In this document: positions 1-7,029 of the stretch, piece after piece | Position numbering within the stretch: position 1 is the first letter of the stretch | How the letters are laid out: each line of letters begins with the position of its first letter | Origin: Eubacteriales bacterium | Lineage (GTDB): Bacteria > Bacillota_A > Clostridia > Lachnospirales > Lachnospiraceae | Direction of reading: 5' to 3' | Length of the DNA stretch: 10,710 bases | Assembly: GCA_030527765.1 (NCBI GenBank) | Contig: JAUNAE010000101.1 | Span: 1-10,710 of the forward strand | The notes under the pieces: model-generated | What the model saw: the letters and a program-made list of their open reading frames with translations, nothing else | Database searches by the model: none | Told to the model about the DNA's origin: nothing | Translations under genes and position numbers: made by a program

Positions 1-61
1 ATTAAGTAAGAGACAATTAATCATATGTGAGAAATTTAAAGATGCAGGGGCTGTGAAATAG
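1..61 (+). CDS. 3' end of an upstream gene (partial, unrecognised)
   Basis: One frame is open from the window edge (codons from base 2) to a TAG at 59-61, giving a 19-residue tail that ends KFKDAGAVK. A hairpin terminator starts 12 nt after the stop, which is the spacing expected at the end of a gene. The other two forward frames have early stops. The tail is too short to assign a family. It could be a chance open frame, and the placement just before a terminator is the main support. Confidence 0.45.
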   Translation, partial: LSKRQLIICEKFKDAGAVK

Positions 62-72
62 CAGATCCATAG

Positions 73-119
73 GAAAAGGCCATTCGGTCTCACAAATGTG
101 AGAACCGGATGGCCTTTTC
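73..119 (+). terminator. Rho-independent terminator of the upstream gene
   Basis: An imperfect inverted repeat pairs GAAAAGGCCAT...GGTCTCACA with TGTGAGAACCGGATGGCCTTTTC. There is one mismatch and one bulged base, with a loop of only a few bases. The 5' arm begins with an A run and the 3' arm ends in TTTTCT, so it could act in both directions. It closes the partial gene at 1-61. Confidence 0.7.
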
Positions 120-129
120 TGATGCGCCT

Positions 130-195
130 TGTCGTGGGGACGGGGCTAATGGCACGCTTTTCACCTGAGCTGCAATAACTTGCTATAGGGCAAAG
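130..195. repeat. Dispersed intergenic repeat, copy 1 (66 bp)
   Basis: This 66-bp stretch begins TGTCGTGGGGACGGGGC and ends TTGCTATAGGGCAAAG. It is repeated at 5284-5349 in the same orientation with 3 mismatches in 66. A shorter, diverged relative lies near 9521-9565. All three copies are intergenic. It contains no clear long hairpin and no ORF of note. It looks like a genome-wide dispersed element, but the family is not identified here. Confidence 0.8.
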
Positions 196-362
196 TCACG
201 GTAATGCCAAGATTAGGATGACCAACGGGAATCCTCGGTAATTCAATTTCCGAGATGAAAGCGCAAAAATAAAATGCTGAAACCTGTCACAAGGTAGGGG
301 GTAATTCCATCTGCCTTTTTGTACAATGTAGTTATAGTAGCAGCACGTGTGAAATGGTAGGA

Positions 363-370
363 AAAGGAGG
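363..370 (+). promoter_or_regulatory. Ribosome binding site that fixes a GTG start
   Basis: AAAGGAGG lies 7 nt upstream of GTG 378-380. The in-frame ATG at 354 lies upstream of this site and would place the Shine-Dalgarno sequence inside the gene, so GTG 378 is preferred. Confidence 0.85.
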
Positions 371-377
371 GATAAGT

Positions 378-3300
378 GTGAGAAAATGGAAGAATATTCT
401 TGCGATGTGTTTGACCGGTGCCATGCTGACAACGGGAGTTCCGATGCAGATTTTTGCTATGGAAGAATTGTCCGCAGAACCGGCAGAGGAGTATTCTGCT
501 CCGGAAGTGCGGGAGGAAGGATTGCTTCTCGATGCAGAAGAAACAGGAGAAGGAAGTTTCGAGACCTCGAATCTGATTGAAACTCCAGAAGGTGGGACAG
601 GCTCTTCAGACCTTACAGAAACAATAGAGGAGGATCTTCTGTTATCTGATGGGGAAGATCAGGAGAATTTGGAGACAGATGAGCTTTCGGCAGGAGAAGA
701 AGCTGGAGAGCTCGTTATGGAGGGCGAGGATACCATTTCAGGAATTTCGAATACCGGAACTGAGTGGACTTACACAAAGTCCACAGGACTTCTTGTTCTG
801 ACCCGCGGAAAGACAGAGGAGGCATACTTTGCCGAATTTTCTATGCCAAGCATTCCGGATATACAGCGGGATGAAATCAAACATATTCGGTTGTATGGAT
901 TTGAAGAAATCAATTCAGACAGCTTTTATTCCATGTCGAATTTGAGAAGTTTTTACATGGATGACAATGTTACGAGAATAGGCCACGCAGCTTTTGCGTA
1001 CTGTAATAGACTGGAGAGTGTGCGTCTGTCTGAGAACCTGCAAACGCTGGACTTTACAGTTTTCGATAATTGCCTGAAACTGCAGAGAATTACCATACCT
1101 TCCGGTGTAGAAGAGATCGGAGCTCATGTTTTCACGGACTGTATATCTTTTAAGGAGATTACGATTCTGAGCAGGGATTGTGAGATTGCAGACAGTGCCA
1201 TTGGTCGAATGGAGAACCAGAACAATGGTGTTTTTAACAAAGACATTACCGTATACTGCTATCCCGGCAGCACGGTTGAGAAATATGCGAAGGAAAAAGG
1301 TTTCCGCATTTCTCTGATTGAAGGGGATCACTACAGTGGAACTTGTGGAGAAAATCTGCAGTGGGAAGTGAACAGGGAAAACAAACGTCTCAGCATCTGG
1401 GGAAGCGGGGAGATGACAGAGTATATTGAGGTATCTCCGCCATGGGCATACTTGCATGAGAATATACAGGAGATCGTTATCAGTTCCGGTGTAACTTCCA
1501 TCACGGAGATGGCTTTTTATAATCAGTATAATGTCACAAAGGTATCCATTCCGGAATCCGTGACAACAATCGGCGCGCAGGCTTTTTTGGGCTGTACTTC
1601 TCTGAAGGAAGTTTCCATTCCAAATGAAAATGCAGTGATTGGTGAGAATGCTGTTGGATACCAGACGAATTACAGCACGAATAAGCCGGAGAAAATCAGT
1701 GGATTTGTGCTTTATGGATACCGGGGTTCTACTGCACAGGCCTATGCAAAAGCCCGTGGAATCACTTTTAAGGCTCTGAATGATCAGGAGGTAGTCGAGG
1801 GAAATTGCGGTTATTATCTGGAGTGGAGATATACGAAAAAAACAGGACTTCTTGAGATTTTTGGACAGGGTCACATACCGGATTACAGCAACAGTGCGGA
1901 CAACCTTCCACCATGGACCGAGATTGTCGGCGCAGAAAATATTAAGGCTATTTCCTTTGCAAAAACGGTTACTACCGTTGGAGAGTATGCTTTTTACGGG
2001 TTGAAGAACGTGAAGACTGTGACAATGCCGGAATGGATGGGTATGGTTCGTGCACATGGATTTGAGGGCTGTACCAGTCTTACTACAGTGAAATTCAACG
2101 ACTATTTATACGAGATCGAAGCATATGGTTTCGCCGGCTGTACTTCTCTTACCAATGTGAATTTGCCGGATGAAGTGACTGACCTTGGTGAGTATGCCTT
2201 TGCCGGATGCTCCGCAATGACGGATCTTGTTATAAGGAATGTCCGGTTCATCCCGATAGGATGCTTTATGAATTGCAGTTCCCTTAAGAATATTACATGG
2301 TCGAAAGTGACAGATATAAACAACTATGGATTCTCGGGCTGTACTTCTCTTGAGCAGATCACTTTGCCGATCAATATGGAGGCTGTCGGAGCATATGCCT
2401 TCTATAATTGTCCGGCTCTAAAGACTATCACGGATAACTGCCGAAGAGAGCCGGTAAACAGAGATTATATGACGCATTACTCCGGAGGATATTTTATCGG
2501 TGAAAAGGCTTTTGGTTATCTTGCTTCCAAAGAAAAGGTTTCCGGTCTTACGATCCGTGGATACGAACGATCAGCAACCGTTGCCTATGCAAGAGAACAT
2601 GGTTTCAATTATGAAATTATTCCGTATCCGGTCAGTGGATCCTGTGGCACGAATGCGACCTGGAACTATGATGCCGCGACAAAGACTCTTACCATTCAGG
2701 GAACCGGTGCGATAAAGGACTGGGTGTCTGTGTTCAATAAGGAAGATGAATATACACTGATTCCGAATGACTGGTTTGGCTGGAATTTTGAAGCGGAAAA
2801 GATTGTTGTGGAGGAGGGAATTACCGTGATCGGTATTTGTACCTTCATGATGATGGAGAATGTGAAAGAGATTTCCCTTCCGAATTCTCTCAGGGAAATC
2901 AGGAGCGGAAGCTTCTCCGGCTTCAATGCACTGGACGCATTATGGCTGCCAAGAGAGATTCAGACAATTTCAGAGAGCACCTTTTTCTATCATTTTCCGA
3001 ACACAATCTATGGATATACCGGAACGGAGAGTGAAAGATTTGCGAATGAGTGGAATATCAAGTTCGTTGACCGCACGGCATGTGATGCTCTGGAGCAGGA
3101 GATCATCCGTGTGACGAAGACGCAGATGGGTCCGGGATATATTTCCATTACATGGAATGCGTCAGAGTATGCAACCAGTTACCGCATTTACCGTCGTATA
3201 GACAGTGGTGCGACCAAACTTGTAAAGACCGTAAATTCCACTGTTCGGACATACAGAGATACGGATGTGGAAGTTGGCAAGACCTATCGGTACATGGTAG

Positions 3301-4385
3301 TTGGTGCTCTGGGCGACGCCAGATCTCAGAAGGAGACAAAATCTCTCAAGTACATCCAGATACCGAAGGTTTCCGCAGCACCGGGAAAAAATGGCATGAT
3401 GATCTCCTGGGAAAAGAATTCTTCTGCGGCGGGATATCGTCTCTACTGCAAGGACGAAGCAACGGGAGTGACGACGAAGATTGCGACTGCGAATGCTTCG
3501 ACAGCGAGCTACAAACATGAACCTCTCACAAGCGGTAAGAAGTACACTTACACCATTCAGGCCTATAAGGGCAGCGATGTCGTTGTTTATGAATCTGCGA
3601 CAGAACTTTTCCTGAAGGAGACAGCACTGACGGTTTCCAACGGGATGACCGGGGTAAATCTGAAGTGGAGCAAGGTGACAGGAGCTTCCGGCTTCAATAT
3701 TTATCGAAAAACCTCTTCGACTTCTTACACGAAGCTGACCAATGTGGGGAAAGATGTTGTTCAGTATATCGACACATCCGCAGTGAGCGGTACCACTTAT
3801 ACCTATTCCGTTGTTGCATACAGCGGAAAGACCAAGTCCAACTATCAGAACAAGAGCATCCTCTGTGTGAAGGGTACGACTTTGAGTCTGTCCAATGGAA
3901 CCCAGGGCGTGCAGGCAAAATGGACGAAGGTTCCGGGAGTAAGCGGATATTATCTCTACAGAAAGACCTCTTCCGGAAGCTATGCGAAGATCGCAACACT
4001 TGGAGCTTCTGCAACGTCCTATGTGGATAAGACCGCTTCAAGCGGCGTGTCCTATTACTACGCAGTGCGTCCGTACAGTGGAAGCACCCAGGGCGCTTAT
4101 GAGCAGAAGCCGATTCGCTGTCTTGCAGCTCCGACGGTGACCGCCGCCCGTACAAACAAAGTGAATACTGTCAAACTGACATGGACCAAAGTGACCGGAG
4201 CGAAGGGTTATTACATCTACCGCAAAACCGGCACAGAAGGCTTCACAAAGATTGGATCAGTGATAGGCGAGTCTACGCTGTCTTATGTGGATTCCAAGGC
4301 ATCAAGTTCCAAGAGCTTCACCTATGCGGTGAGAGCTTATAACGGAAATACCCAGTCCGGATACAAAGCTGTAACGGTGAAGTAA
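378..4385 (+). CDS. Secreted BspA-like leucine-rich-repeat protein with FN3 domains
   Basis: This predicted exported protein of 1335 residues starts at GTG 378, chosen from the ribosome site. It has a signal peptide (basic RKWKN, a hydrophobic core, cleavage near IFA|ME) and then an acidic linker to about residue 120. Four modules follow. Each opens with a GxCGxxLxW...LxIxGxG head (about 321, 475 and 754; degenerate without GxCG at about 122) and closes with a GYxGSTAxxYAxxxGixF tail (about 292, 445, 726 and 877). Between head and tail lie LRR_5/BspA-type repeats with the GCTSLxxVxxP consensus. Residues about 912-1335 form five FN3-like domains (SWxKxxGAxGYxIYRK...YxYxVxAYxG). The protein ends in an FN3 strand. 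I see no LPXTG, SLH, choline-binding or GW anchor, so its attachment is unclear. BspA-like proteins are often adhesins or surface proteins. A role here in binding host or matrix ligands is inference. It is monocistronic, closed by the terminator at 4480-4520. Confidence 0.9.
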   Translation: MRKWKNILAMCLTGAMLTTGVPMQIFAMEELSAEPAEEYSAPEVREEGLLLDAEETGEGSFETSNLIETPEGGTGSSDLTETIEEDLLLSDGEDQENLETDELSAGEEAGELVMEGEDTISGISNTGTEWTYTKSTGLLVLTRGKTEEAYFAEFSMPSIPDIQRDEIKHIRLYGFEEINSDSFYSMSNLRSFYMDDNVTRIGHAAFAYCNRLESVRLSENLQTLDFTVFDNCLKLQRITIPSGVEEIGAHVFTDCISFKEITILSRDCEIADSAIGRMENQNNGVFNKDITVYCYPGSTVEKYAKEKGFRISLIEGDHYSGTCGENLQWEVNRENKRLSIWGSGEMTEYIEVSPPWAYLHENIQEIVISSGVTSITEMAFYNQYNVTKVSIPESVTTIGAQAFLGCTSLKEVSIPNENAVIGENAVGYQTNYSTNKPEKISGFVLYGYRGSTAQAYAKARGITFKALNDQEVVEGNCGYYLEWRYTKKTGLLEIFGQGHIPDYSNSADNLPPWTEIVGAENIKAISFAKTVTTVGEYAFYGLKNVKTVTMPEWMGMVRAHGFEGCTSLTTVKFNDYLYEIEAYGFAGCTSLTNVNLPDEVTDLGEYAFAGCSAMTDLVIRNVRFIPIGCFMNCSSLKNITWSKVTDINNYGFSGCTSLEQITLPINMEAVGAYAFYNCPALKTITDNCRREPVNRDYMTHYSGGYFIGEKAFGYLASKEKVSGLTIRGYERSATVAYAREHGFNYEIIPYPVSGSCGTNATWNYDAATKTLTIQGTGAIKDWVSVFNKEDEYTLIPNDWFGWNFEAEKIVVEEGITVIGICTFMMMENVKEISLPNSLREIRSGSFSGFNALDALWLPREIQTISESTFFYHFPNTIYGYTGTESERFANEWNIKFVDRTACDALEQEIIRVTKTQMGPGYISITWNASEYATSYRIYRRIDSGATKLVKTVNSTVRTYRDTDVEVGKTYRYMVVGALGDARSQKETKSLKYIQIPKVSAAPGKNGMMISWEKNSSAAGYRLYCKDEATGVTTKIATANASTASYKHEPLTSGKKYTYTIQAYKGSDVVVYESATELFLKETALTVSNGMTGVNLKWSKVTGASGFNIYRKTSSTSYTKLTNVGKDVVQYIDTSAVSGTTYTYSVVAYSGKTKSNYQNKSILCVKGTTLSLSNGTQGVQAKWTKVPGVSGYYLYRKTSSGSYAKIATLGASATSYVDKTASSGVSYYYAVRPYSGSTQGAYEQKPIRCLAAPTVTAARTNKVNTVKLTWTKVTGAKGYYIYRKTGTEGFTKIGSVIGESTLSYVDSKASSSKSFTYAVRAYNGNTQSGYKAVTVK

Positions 4386-4479
4386 GGAATGTAGGGGAAA
4401 GTAATGGATCACGTAAGCACGGTAAGGATGCAGTGAATGTCCGTTTTACTGTCCGCTTTGCGAATATCCACAAGAATTG

Positions 4480-4520
4480 AAACAAACAAGGGAGAGCCGT
4501 CGGCTCTCCCTTGTTTGTTT
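4480..4520. terminator. Bidirectional terminator between convergent genes
   Basis: This is a perfect 20-bp inverted repeat around one central base (4500). The GC-rich core GGGAGAGCCG/CGGCTCTCCC is flanked by AAACAAACAA on one side and TTGTTTGTTT on the other, so both strands get a U-rich tail. It serves the BspA-like gene (+) and, one base after the toxin stop codon, the toxin-antitoxin operon (-). Confidence 0.9.
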
Positions 4521-4521
4521 A

Positions 4522-4851
4522 TTACAGATCATGCTTTTGTCTTCTCCTTGCTGCCTCTTTGTAAACCTTTTCATCGGACCGGGTAGACACAATTATTATC
4601 TTCATAATACCGTTGTCGATAATGATTTTGTATACGACACGAATGCCAATATCACGGAATTTAATTTTCAAGAGATTGGTGAGATTAAGCCCGTCTTTAT
4701 TTCCTAACGGTTTTCCGTATCCACCTTGAAAGGAAGGTAAGGGATTCTGTGCTACTTTCTGAATTCCCTTAAATACCTGACGTTGTATTGAAGTATCCAG
4801 ACCGGCAAAATCGGCTTCTGCTTCGGGAAGAAATTCTACTGTCCAGTTCAT
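4522..4851 (-). CDS. RelE/ParE-superfamily toxin of a type II toxin-antitoxin pair
   Basis: The 109-residue protein has the compact RelE/ParE layout: an N-terminal strand (WTVEFLPEAEADF), a two-helix segment containing LDTSIQRQVFKGIQK, then GYGKPLG, and a sheet with LLKIKFRDIGIRVVYKI and MKIIIVSTRSDEKVY. Residues K62, K64, R66, R71, Y74, R91 and Y97 are in positions resembling the basic and tyrosine residues of RelE-type mRNA interferases, so an intact toxin is likely. RelE members cleave ribosome-bound mRNA and ParE members poison gyrase; the sequence by eye favours RelE but does not settle it. Its ATG overlaps the antitoxin stop (ATGA, 4 nt shared), indicating translational coupling. Its stop codon sits one base from the shared terminator. 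Confidence 0.85.
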   Translation of the reverse strand: MNWTVEFLPEAEADFAGLDTSIQRQVFKGIQKVAQNPLPSFQGGYGKPLGNKDGLNLTNLLKIKFRDIGIRVVYKIIIDNGIMKIIIVSTRSDEKVYKEAARRRQKHDL

Positions 4852-5174
4852 TCGATTTCAACATCCTCCAGTGTATCGAGTTCCTCCTGGGTAATGCCAA
4901 GATTAGCCATAACAGTTTCCATTGGAATTCCGGGCTTGTTTTCATTCGCAAGCAAACGTTCATATGCTTCGGAAAGAAGAATGTAGTTCTCTTCTAGTTC
5001 AGTGTAACGTTCATACTCTTTTGGAGAAAGAATGTATCCAGTTGGAACATTATTTTTTAGAACAACGAGGATATTTTCAAAGGAAAGGCGATCGAAAATC
5101 TTCGAAGCCTGACCACGATTAAACAGAGAAATTGGGACAAGTGCTTTTGCTAAATTTTGCATAACAATCATCAT
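4848..5174 (-). CDS. Phd/YefM-like antitoxin
   Basis: The 108-residue protein lies immediately upstream of the toxin. Its N-terminal half (ISLFNRGQASKIFDRLSF...ILVVLKNNVPTGYILSPKEYERY) resembles the Phd/YefM fold, a DNA-binding dimer that also represses the operon. The acidic C-terminal half (EENYILLSEAYERLLANE...ITQEELDTLEDVEIE) is the likely toxin-neutralising tail. The start is set at ATG 5174 because AAAGGAGG lies 5 nt upstream. A longer in-frame start at 5192 would overlap this ribosome site. ATG 5171 (8-nt spacing) is equally possible. The gene has its own promoter (5205-5233) and a palindrome at the expected transcription start (5186-5200). The TA assignment rests on gene order, overlap and the toxin family as much as on the antitoxin sequence. 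Confidence 0.82.
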   Translation of the reverse strand: MMIVMQNLAKALVPISLFNRGQASKIFDRLSFENILVVLKNNVPTGYILSPKEYERYTELEENYILLSEAYERLLANENKPGIPMETVMANLGITQEELDTLEDVEIE

Positions 5175-5185
5175 GAAAACCTCCT

Positions 5186-5200
5186 TTATCATTTTGATAA
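5186..5200. promoter_or_regulatory. Candidate operator for toxin-antitoxin autoregulation
   Basis: TTATCA-TTT-TGATAA is a perfect 15-bp palindrome with 6-bp arms. It lies between the -10 box (5205-5210) and the ribosome site (5180-5187) of the antitoxin, on top of the expected start of transcription near 5198. Phd/YefM antitoxins usually bind short palindromes in this position. Binding is inferred. Confidence 0.5.
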
Positions 5201-5204
5201 TTTC

Positions 5205-5233
5205 ATTATATGTGGATTCGATTAGAAGATCAA
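5205..5233 (-). promoter_or_regulatory. Promoter of the toxin-antitoxin operon
   Basis: Read on the minus strand: -35 TTGATC (5228-5233), 17-nt spacer, -10 TATAAT (5205-5210). Spacing is ideal and the -10 is perfect. Transcription would start near 5198, leaving a leader of about 24 nt before the antitoxin ATG. Confidence 0.75.
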
Positions 5234-5283
5234 GAAAAAGTGAAAATAAGTTGTTAAATTGTCATTACTATATATAGTTACCA

Positions 5284-5349
5284 TGTCGTGGGGACGGGGC
5301 TAATGGCACGCATATCACCTGAACTGCAATAACTTGCTATAGGGCAAAG
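5284..5349. repeat. Dispersed intergenic repeat, copy 2 (66 bp)
   Basis: This copy matches 130-195 at 63 of 66 positions in the same orientation, about 5.15 kb apart. The boundaries are sharp: sequence similarity stops at the bases before TGTCGTGG and after GGGCAAAG. It lies between the toxin-antitoxin promoter and the hairpin at 5364-5396. Confidence 0.8.
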
Positions 5350-5363
5350 ATTTAAGGATAACA

Positions 5364-5396
5364 GAAGAGGGGAGAGCCGGCGGCTCTCCCCTCTTC
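5364..5396. terminator. Hairpin terminator downstream of ald
   Basis: This is a perfect 16-bp inverted repeat around base 5380 (GAAGAGGGGAGAGCCG and its complement). The core GGGAGAGCCG/CGGCTCTCCC is the same as in the terminator at 4480-4520. It lies about 113 nt after the ald stop on the minus strand. The minus-strand tail (TTCTGTTATCCTTA) is only moderately U-rich, so its efficiency is uncertain. A small 7-bp hairpin (5419-5437) lies between it and ald. Confidence 0.65.
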
Positions 5397-5508
5397 ATAT
5401 ATGAGATTTCATTACAGTTGATTGGTTCAGCCAATCACTTTATGGTCTACTAGTCGAGATTCTGTCCACAAGGTCGCTTCAAACATGTGACATGCAAGTT
5501 ATGCTTAC

Positions 5509-6624
5509 TTACGCGAGAGCTTCTCTGGCATCCTGATATGGAAGGCCGAAGCTGTCGGCTACGTTCTTGCAGGTGATTTGGCCATCATAGGTATTGATGG
5601 AGGAATAGATCACGGAATTACGCTCGCATGCTTTTTCCAGACCTGCTTCTGCGATTTCCAGACCGTATTTTAAGGTGGCATTGGTAAGGGCGATGGTGGA
5701 GGTTCTCGGAACAGCTCCCGGCATGTTGCCGACGCAGTAGTGTACAACACCGTCTACGACGAAGGTCGGATCGTCGTGATAGGTGACTCTTGTAGTCTCA
5801 CAGCATCCACCCTGATCTACAGCAACGTCAACGATGACACTGCCCGGGCGCATCTTGGAGAGATATGCCTTCTTCATCAGCTTCGGAGCAGCTTTTCCCG
5901 GAATCAGGACAGATCCGATGACCAGATCTGCGTTGGAAACCGCTTTTTCGATCACGGCATCACTGCTTGCGAGAGTCTGAATTCTGGATCCGAAAATATC
6001 GTCCAGGTAAGCAAGACGGCGGATATTAATATCGATAATGGTAACATTTGCACCCATGCCGACAGCGATTTTTGCTGCGTTGGTTCCTACTGTTCCGGCA
6101 CCGAGGATAACAACGTTGGCTTTCGGAACGCCCGGAACGCCGGCCAGAAGAACACCGGCACCGCCGAATGGTTTCTCAAGATATTTGGCACCTTCTTGAA
6201 TACTCAGTCTTCCGGCAATCTGGCTCATAGGAGCAAGAAGAGGAATACTTCCGTCTCTCTCGATCAAAGTTTCATATGCAACACCCTTGAGTTTCTTTTC
6301 CAGCATGGCATCCATGAGCTCTCTGTCTGCCGCCAGATGGAGGTAGGTGTACAGAATCAGACCTTCATGAAAATAGTCATATTCTTCCTTGAGTGGTTCT
6401 TTGACTTTGACCATCATTTCGGACTTATCCCAGACATCTTTTGGATCATCAAGAATCACAGCACCGGCATCTGCGTACTCTTCGGTTGTGAAACCGGAGC
6501 CGATGCCCGCATCTTTCTCAATGAAAACCTGATGTCCGGCGTTTACGTAACTCTTCACATTGTCTGGGGTCAGACCAACACGAAATTCATTGTTTTTGAT
6601 TTCTTTCACGCATCCGATTCTCAT
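5509..6624 (-). CDS. ald: Alanine dehydrogenase
   Basis: This 371-residue enzyme catalyses NAD-dependent interconversion of L-alanine with pyruvate and ammonia, in the cytoplasm, usually as a hexamer. Length is typical for the family (about 370-378). It opens MRIGCVKEIKNNEFRVGLTP, the standard N-terminus. Residues matching the known active site are present: R15, K75, H96 and D270. The Rossmann motif GAGTVG spans 175-180, with D198 at the expected NAD ribose-binding position. The start is ATG 6624, with AAAGGAGG 7 nt upstream; an in-frame ATG at 6660 lies upstream of the ribosome site and inside a repeated palindromic element. No residue looks damaged. The gene appears monocistronic, and a duplicated palindrome upstream (6646-6671, 6711-6737) may be regulatory. 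Ald is used for alanine catabolism or for ammonium assimilation and redox balance; which applies here cannot be read from the window. Confidence 0.97.
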   Translation of the reverse strand: MRIGCVKEIKNNEFRVGLTPDNVKSYVNAGHQVFIEKDAGIGSGFTTEEYADAGAVILDDPKDVWDKSEMMVKVKEPLKEEYDYFHEGLILYTYLHLAADRELMDAMLEKKLKGVAYETLIERDGSIPLLAPMSQIAGRLSIQEGAKYLEKPFGGAGVLLAGVPGVPKANVVILGAGTVGTNAAKIAVGMGANVTIIDINIRRLAYLDDIFGSRIQTLASSDAVIEKAVSNADLVIGSVLIPGKAAPKLMKKAYLSKMRPGSVIVDVAVDQGGCCETTRVTYHDDPTFVVDGVVHYCVGNMPGAVPRTSTIALTNATLKYGLEIAEAGLEKACERNSVIYSSINTYDGQITCKNVADSFGLPYQDAREALA

Positions 6625-6645
6625 AAAAAAACCTCCTTTTCTCTT

Positions 6646-6737
6646 GGCATGAGGTGTCACGAAGTGACGGAGTCCTGATGCCCAATTATCATAATTAGAT
6701 ACAGTGCAATGGCATGAGGTGTCACAAAGTGACAGGA
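6646..6737. repeat. Duplicated palindromic element upstream of ald
   Basis: Two direct copies of GGCATGAGGTGTCAC(R)AAGTGAC begin at 6646 and 6711, 65 bp apart. Each contains the palindrome GTCAC-RAA-GTGAC (6656-6668 and 6721-6733). The second is perfect over 15 bp (TGTCACAAAGTGACA, 6720-6734). Both lie in the leader or promoter region of ald, so they may be paired operators or tandem copies of a dispersed repeat. Confidence 0.65.
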
Positions 6738-6805
6738 ATAGTGCAATTACCTAAAAAACACTTGATTAGCAATTGATTATTCGGCATATTCACTAGTACA
6801 ATACA

Positions 6806-6834
6806 AGAATAACAAATATTAAGATGAATCACAA
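6806..6834 (-). promoter_or_regulatory. Possible promoter for ald
   Basis: On the minus strand, -35 TTGTGA (6829-6834), 17-nt spacer, -10 TATTCT (6806-6811). This would give a leader of about 175 nt that includes both palindromes. Other weaker arrangements exist closer to the gene, so this is tentative. Confidence 0.3.
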
Positions 6835-6975
6835 TATATTTTCTGAAAGTAATATTTCATGAAAATAAGCACGTAGAATTGGGAAAGTTTTGGGATGCGA
6901 AGGGGATTGGTTACTTCGGTTTTATGAGCGTATAGACTGGAAGTTGGTGGAAAATGTGATTTTTGTGTGACAAGT
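6835..6975. other. Intergenic sequence between divergent genes
   Basis: This lies in the 530-bp gap between ald and the gene at 7158. I see no gene, RNA or clear hairpin here. It is AT-rich on the left and becomes G-rich on the + strand around 6879-6950, just before the promoter at 6976. Confidence 0.5.
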
Positions 6976-7004
6976 TTGACACCGGAGATACATTTGCGTA
7001 TTAT
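6976..7004 (+). promoter_or_regulatory. Strong promoter for the FKBP/TF-like and LprI-like genes
   Basis: TTGACA (6976-6981), 17-nt spacer, TATTAT (6999-7004). The -35 is perfect and the -10 differs from consensus at one base. Transcription would start near 7011, giving a leader of about 147 nt before ATG 7158. Confidence 0.8.
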
Positions 7005-7029
7005 GGAATTATGTTAAACTTAGGAGCAA

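Noticed and set aside
333..338. TATAGT as the -10 box of the BspA-like gene
   Set aside because: No acceptable -35 lies 16-18 nt upstream, and a TTGTAC at 319-324 has the wrong spacing, so no promoter is claimed.
915..2057. Minus-strand open frame of 380 codons inside the BspA-like gene
   Set aside because: It is antisense to a well-supported gene with clear repeats and signal peptide, has no ribosome site, and its translation shows no family features.
4477..4707. Plus-strand open frame over the toxin gene
   Set aside because: It begins inside the terminator hairpin and is antisense to a recognised RelE/ParE-type toxin.
5740..6678. Plus-strand open frame of 312 codons across alanine dehydrogenase
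   Set aside because: It is antisense to ald, whose catalytic residues and length are all correct, and it has no domain-like sequence.
6879..6912. G-runs upstream of the FKBP/TF promoter as a G-quadruplex
   Set aside because: Only some runs reach three Gs and the fourth has two, so the motif does not meet a usual quadruplex pattern.
6966..6983. TGTGACA near the promoter at 6976 and TGTCACAA near 284 as members of a regulon with the ald palindromes
   Set aside because: Only half-sites match and none has the conserved GGCATGAGG flank; such short matches are expected by chance.
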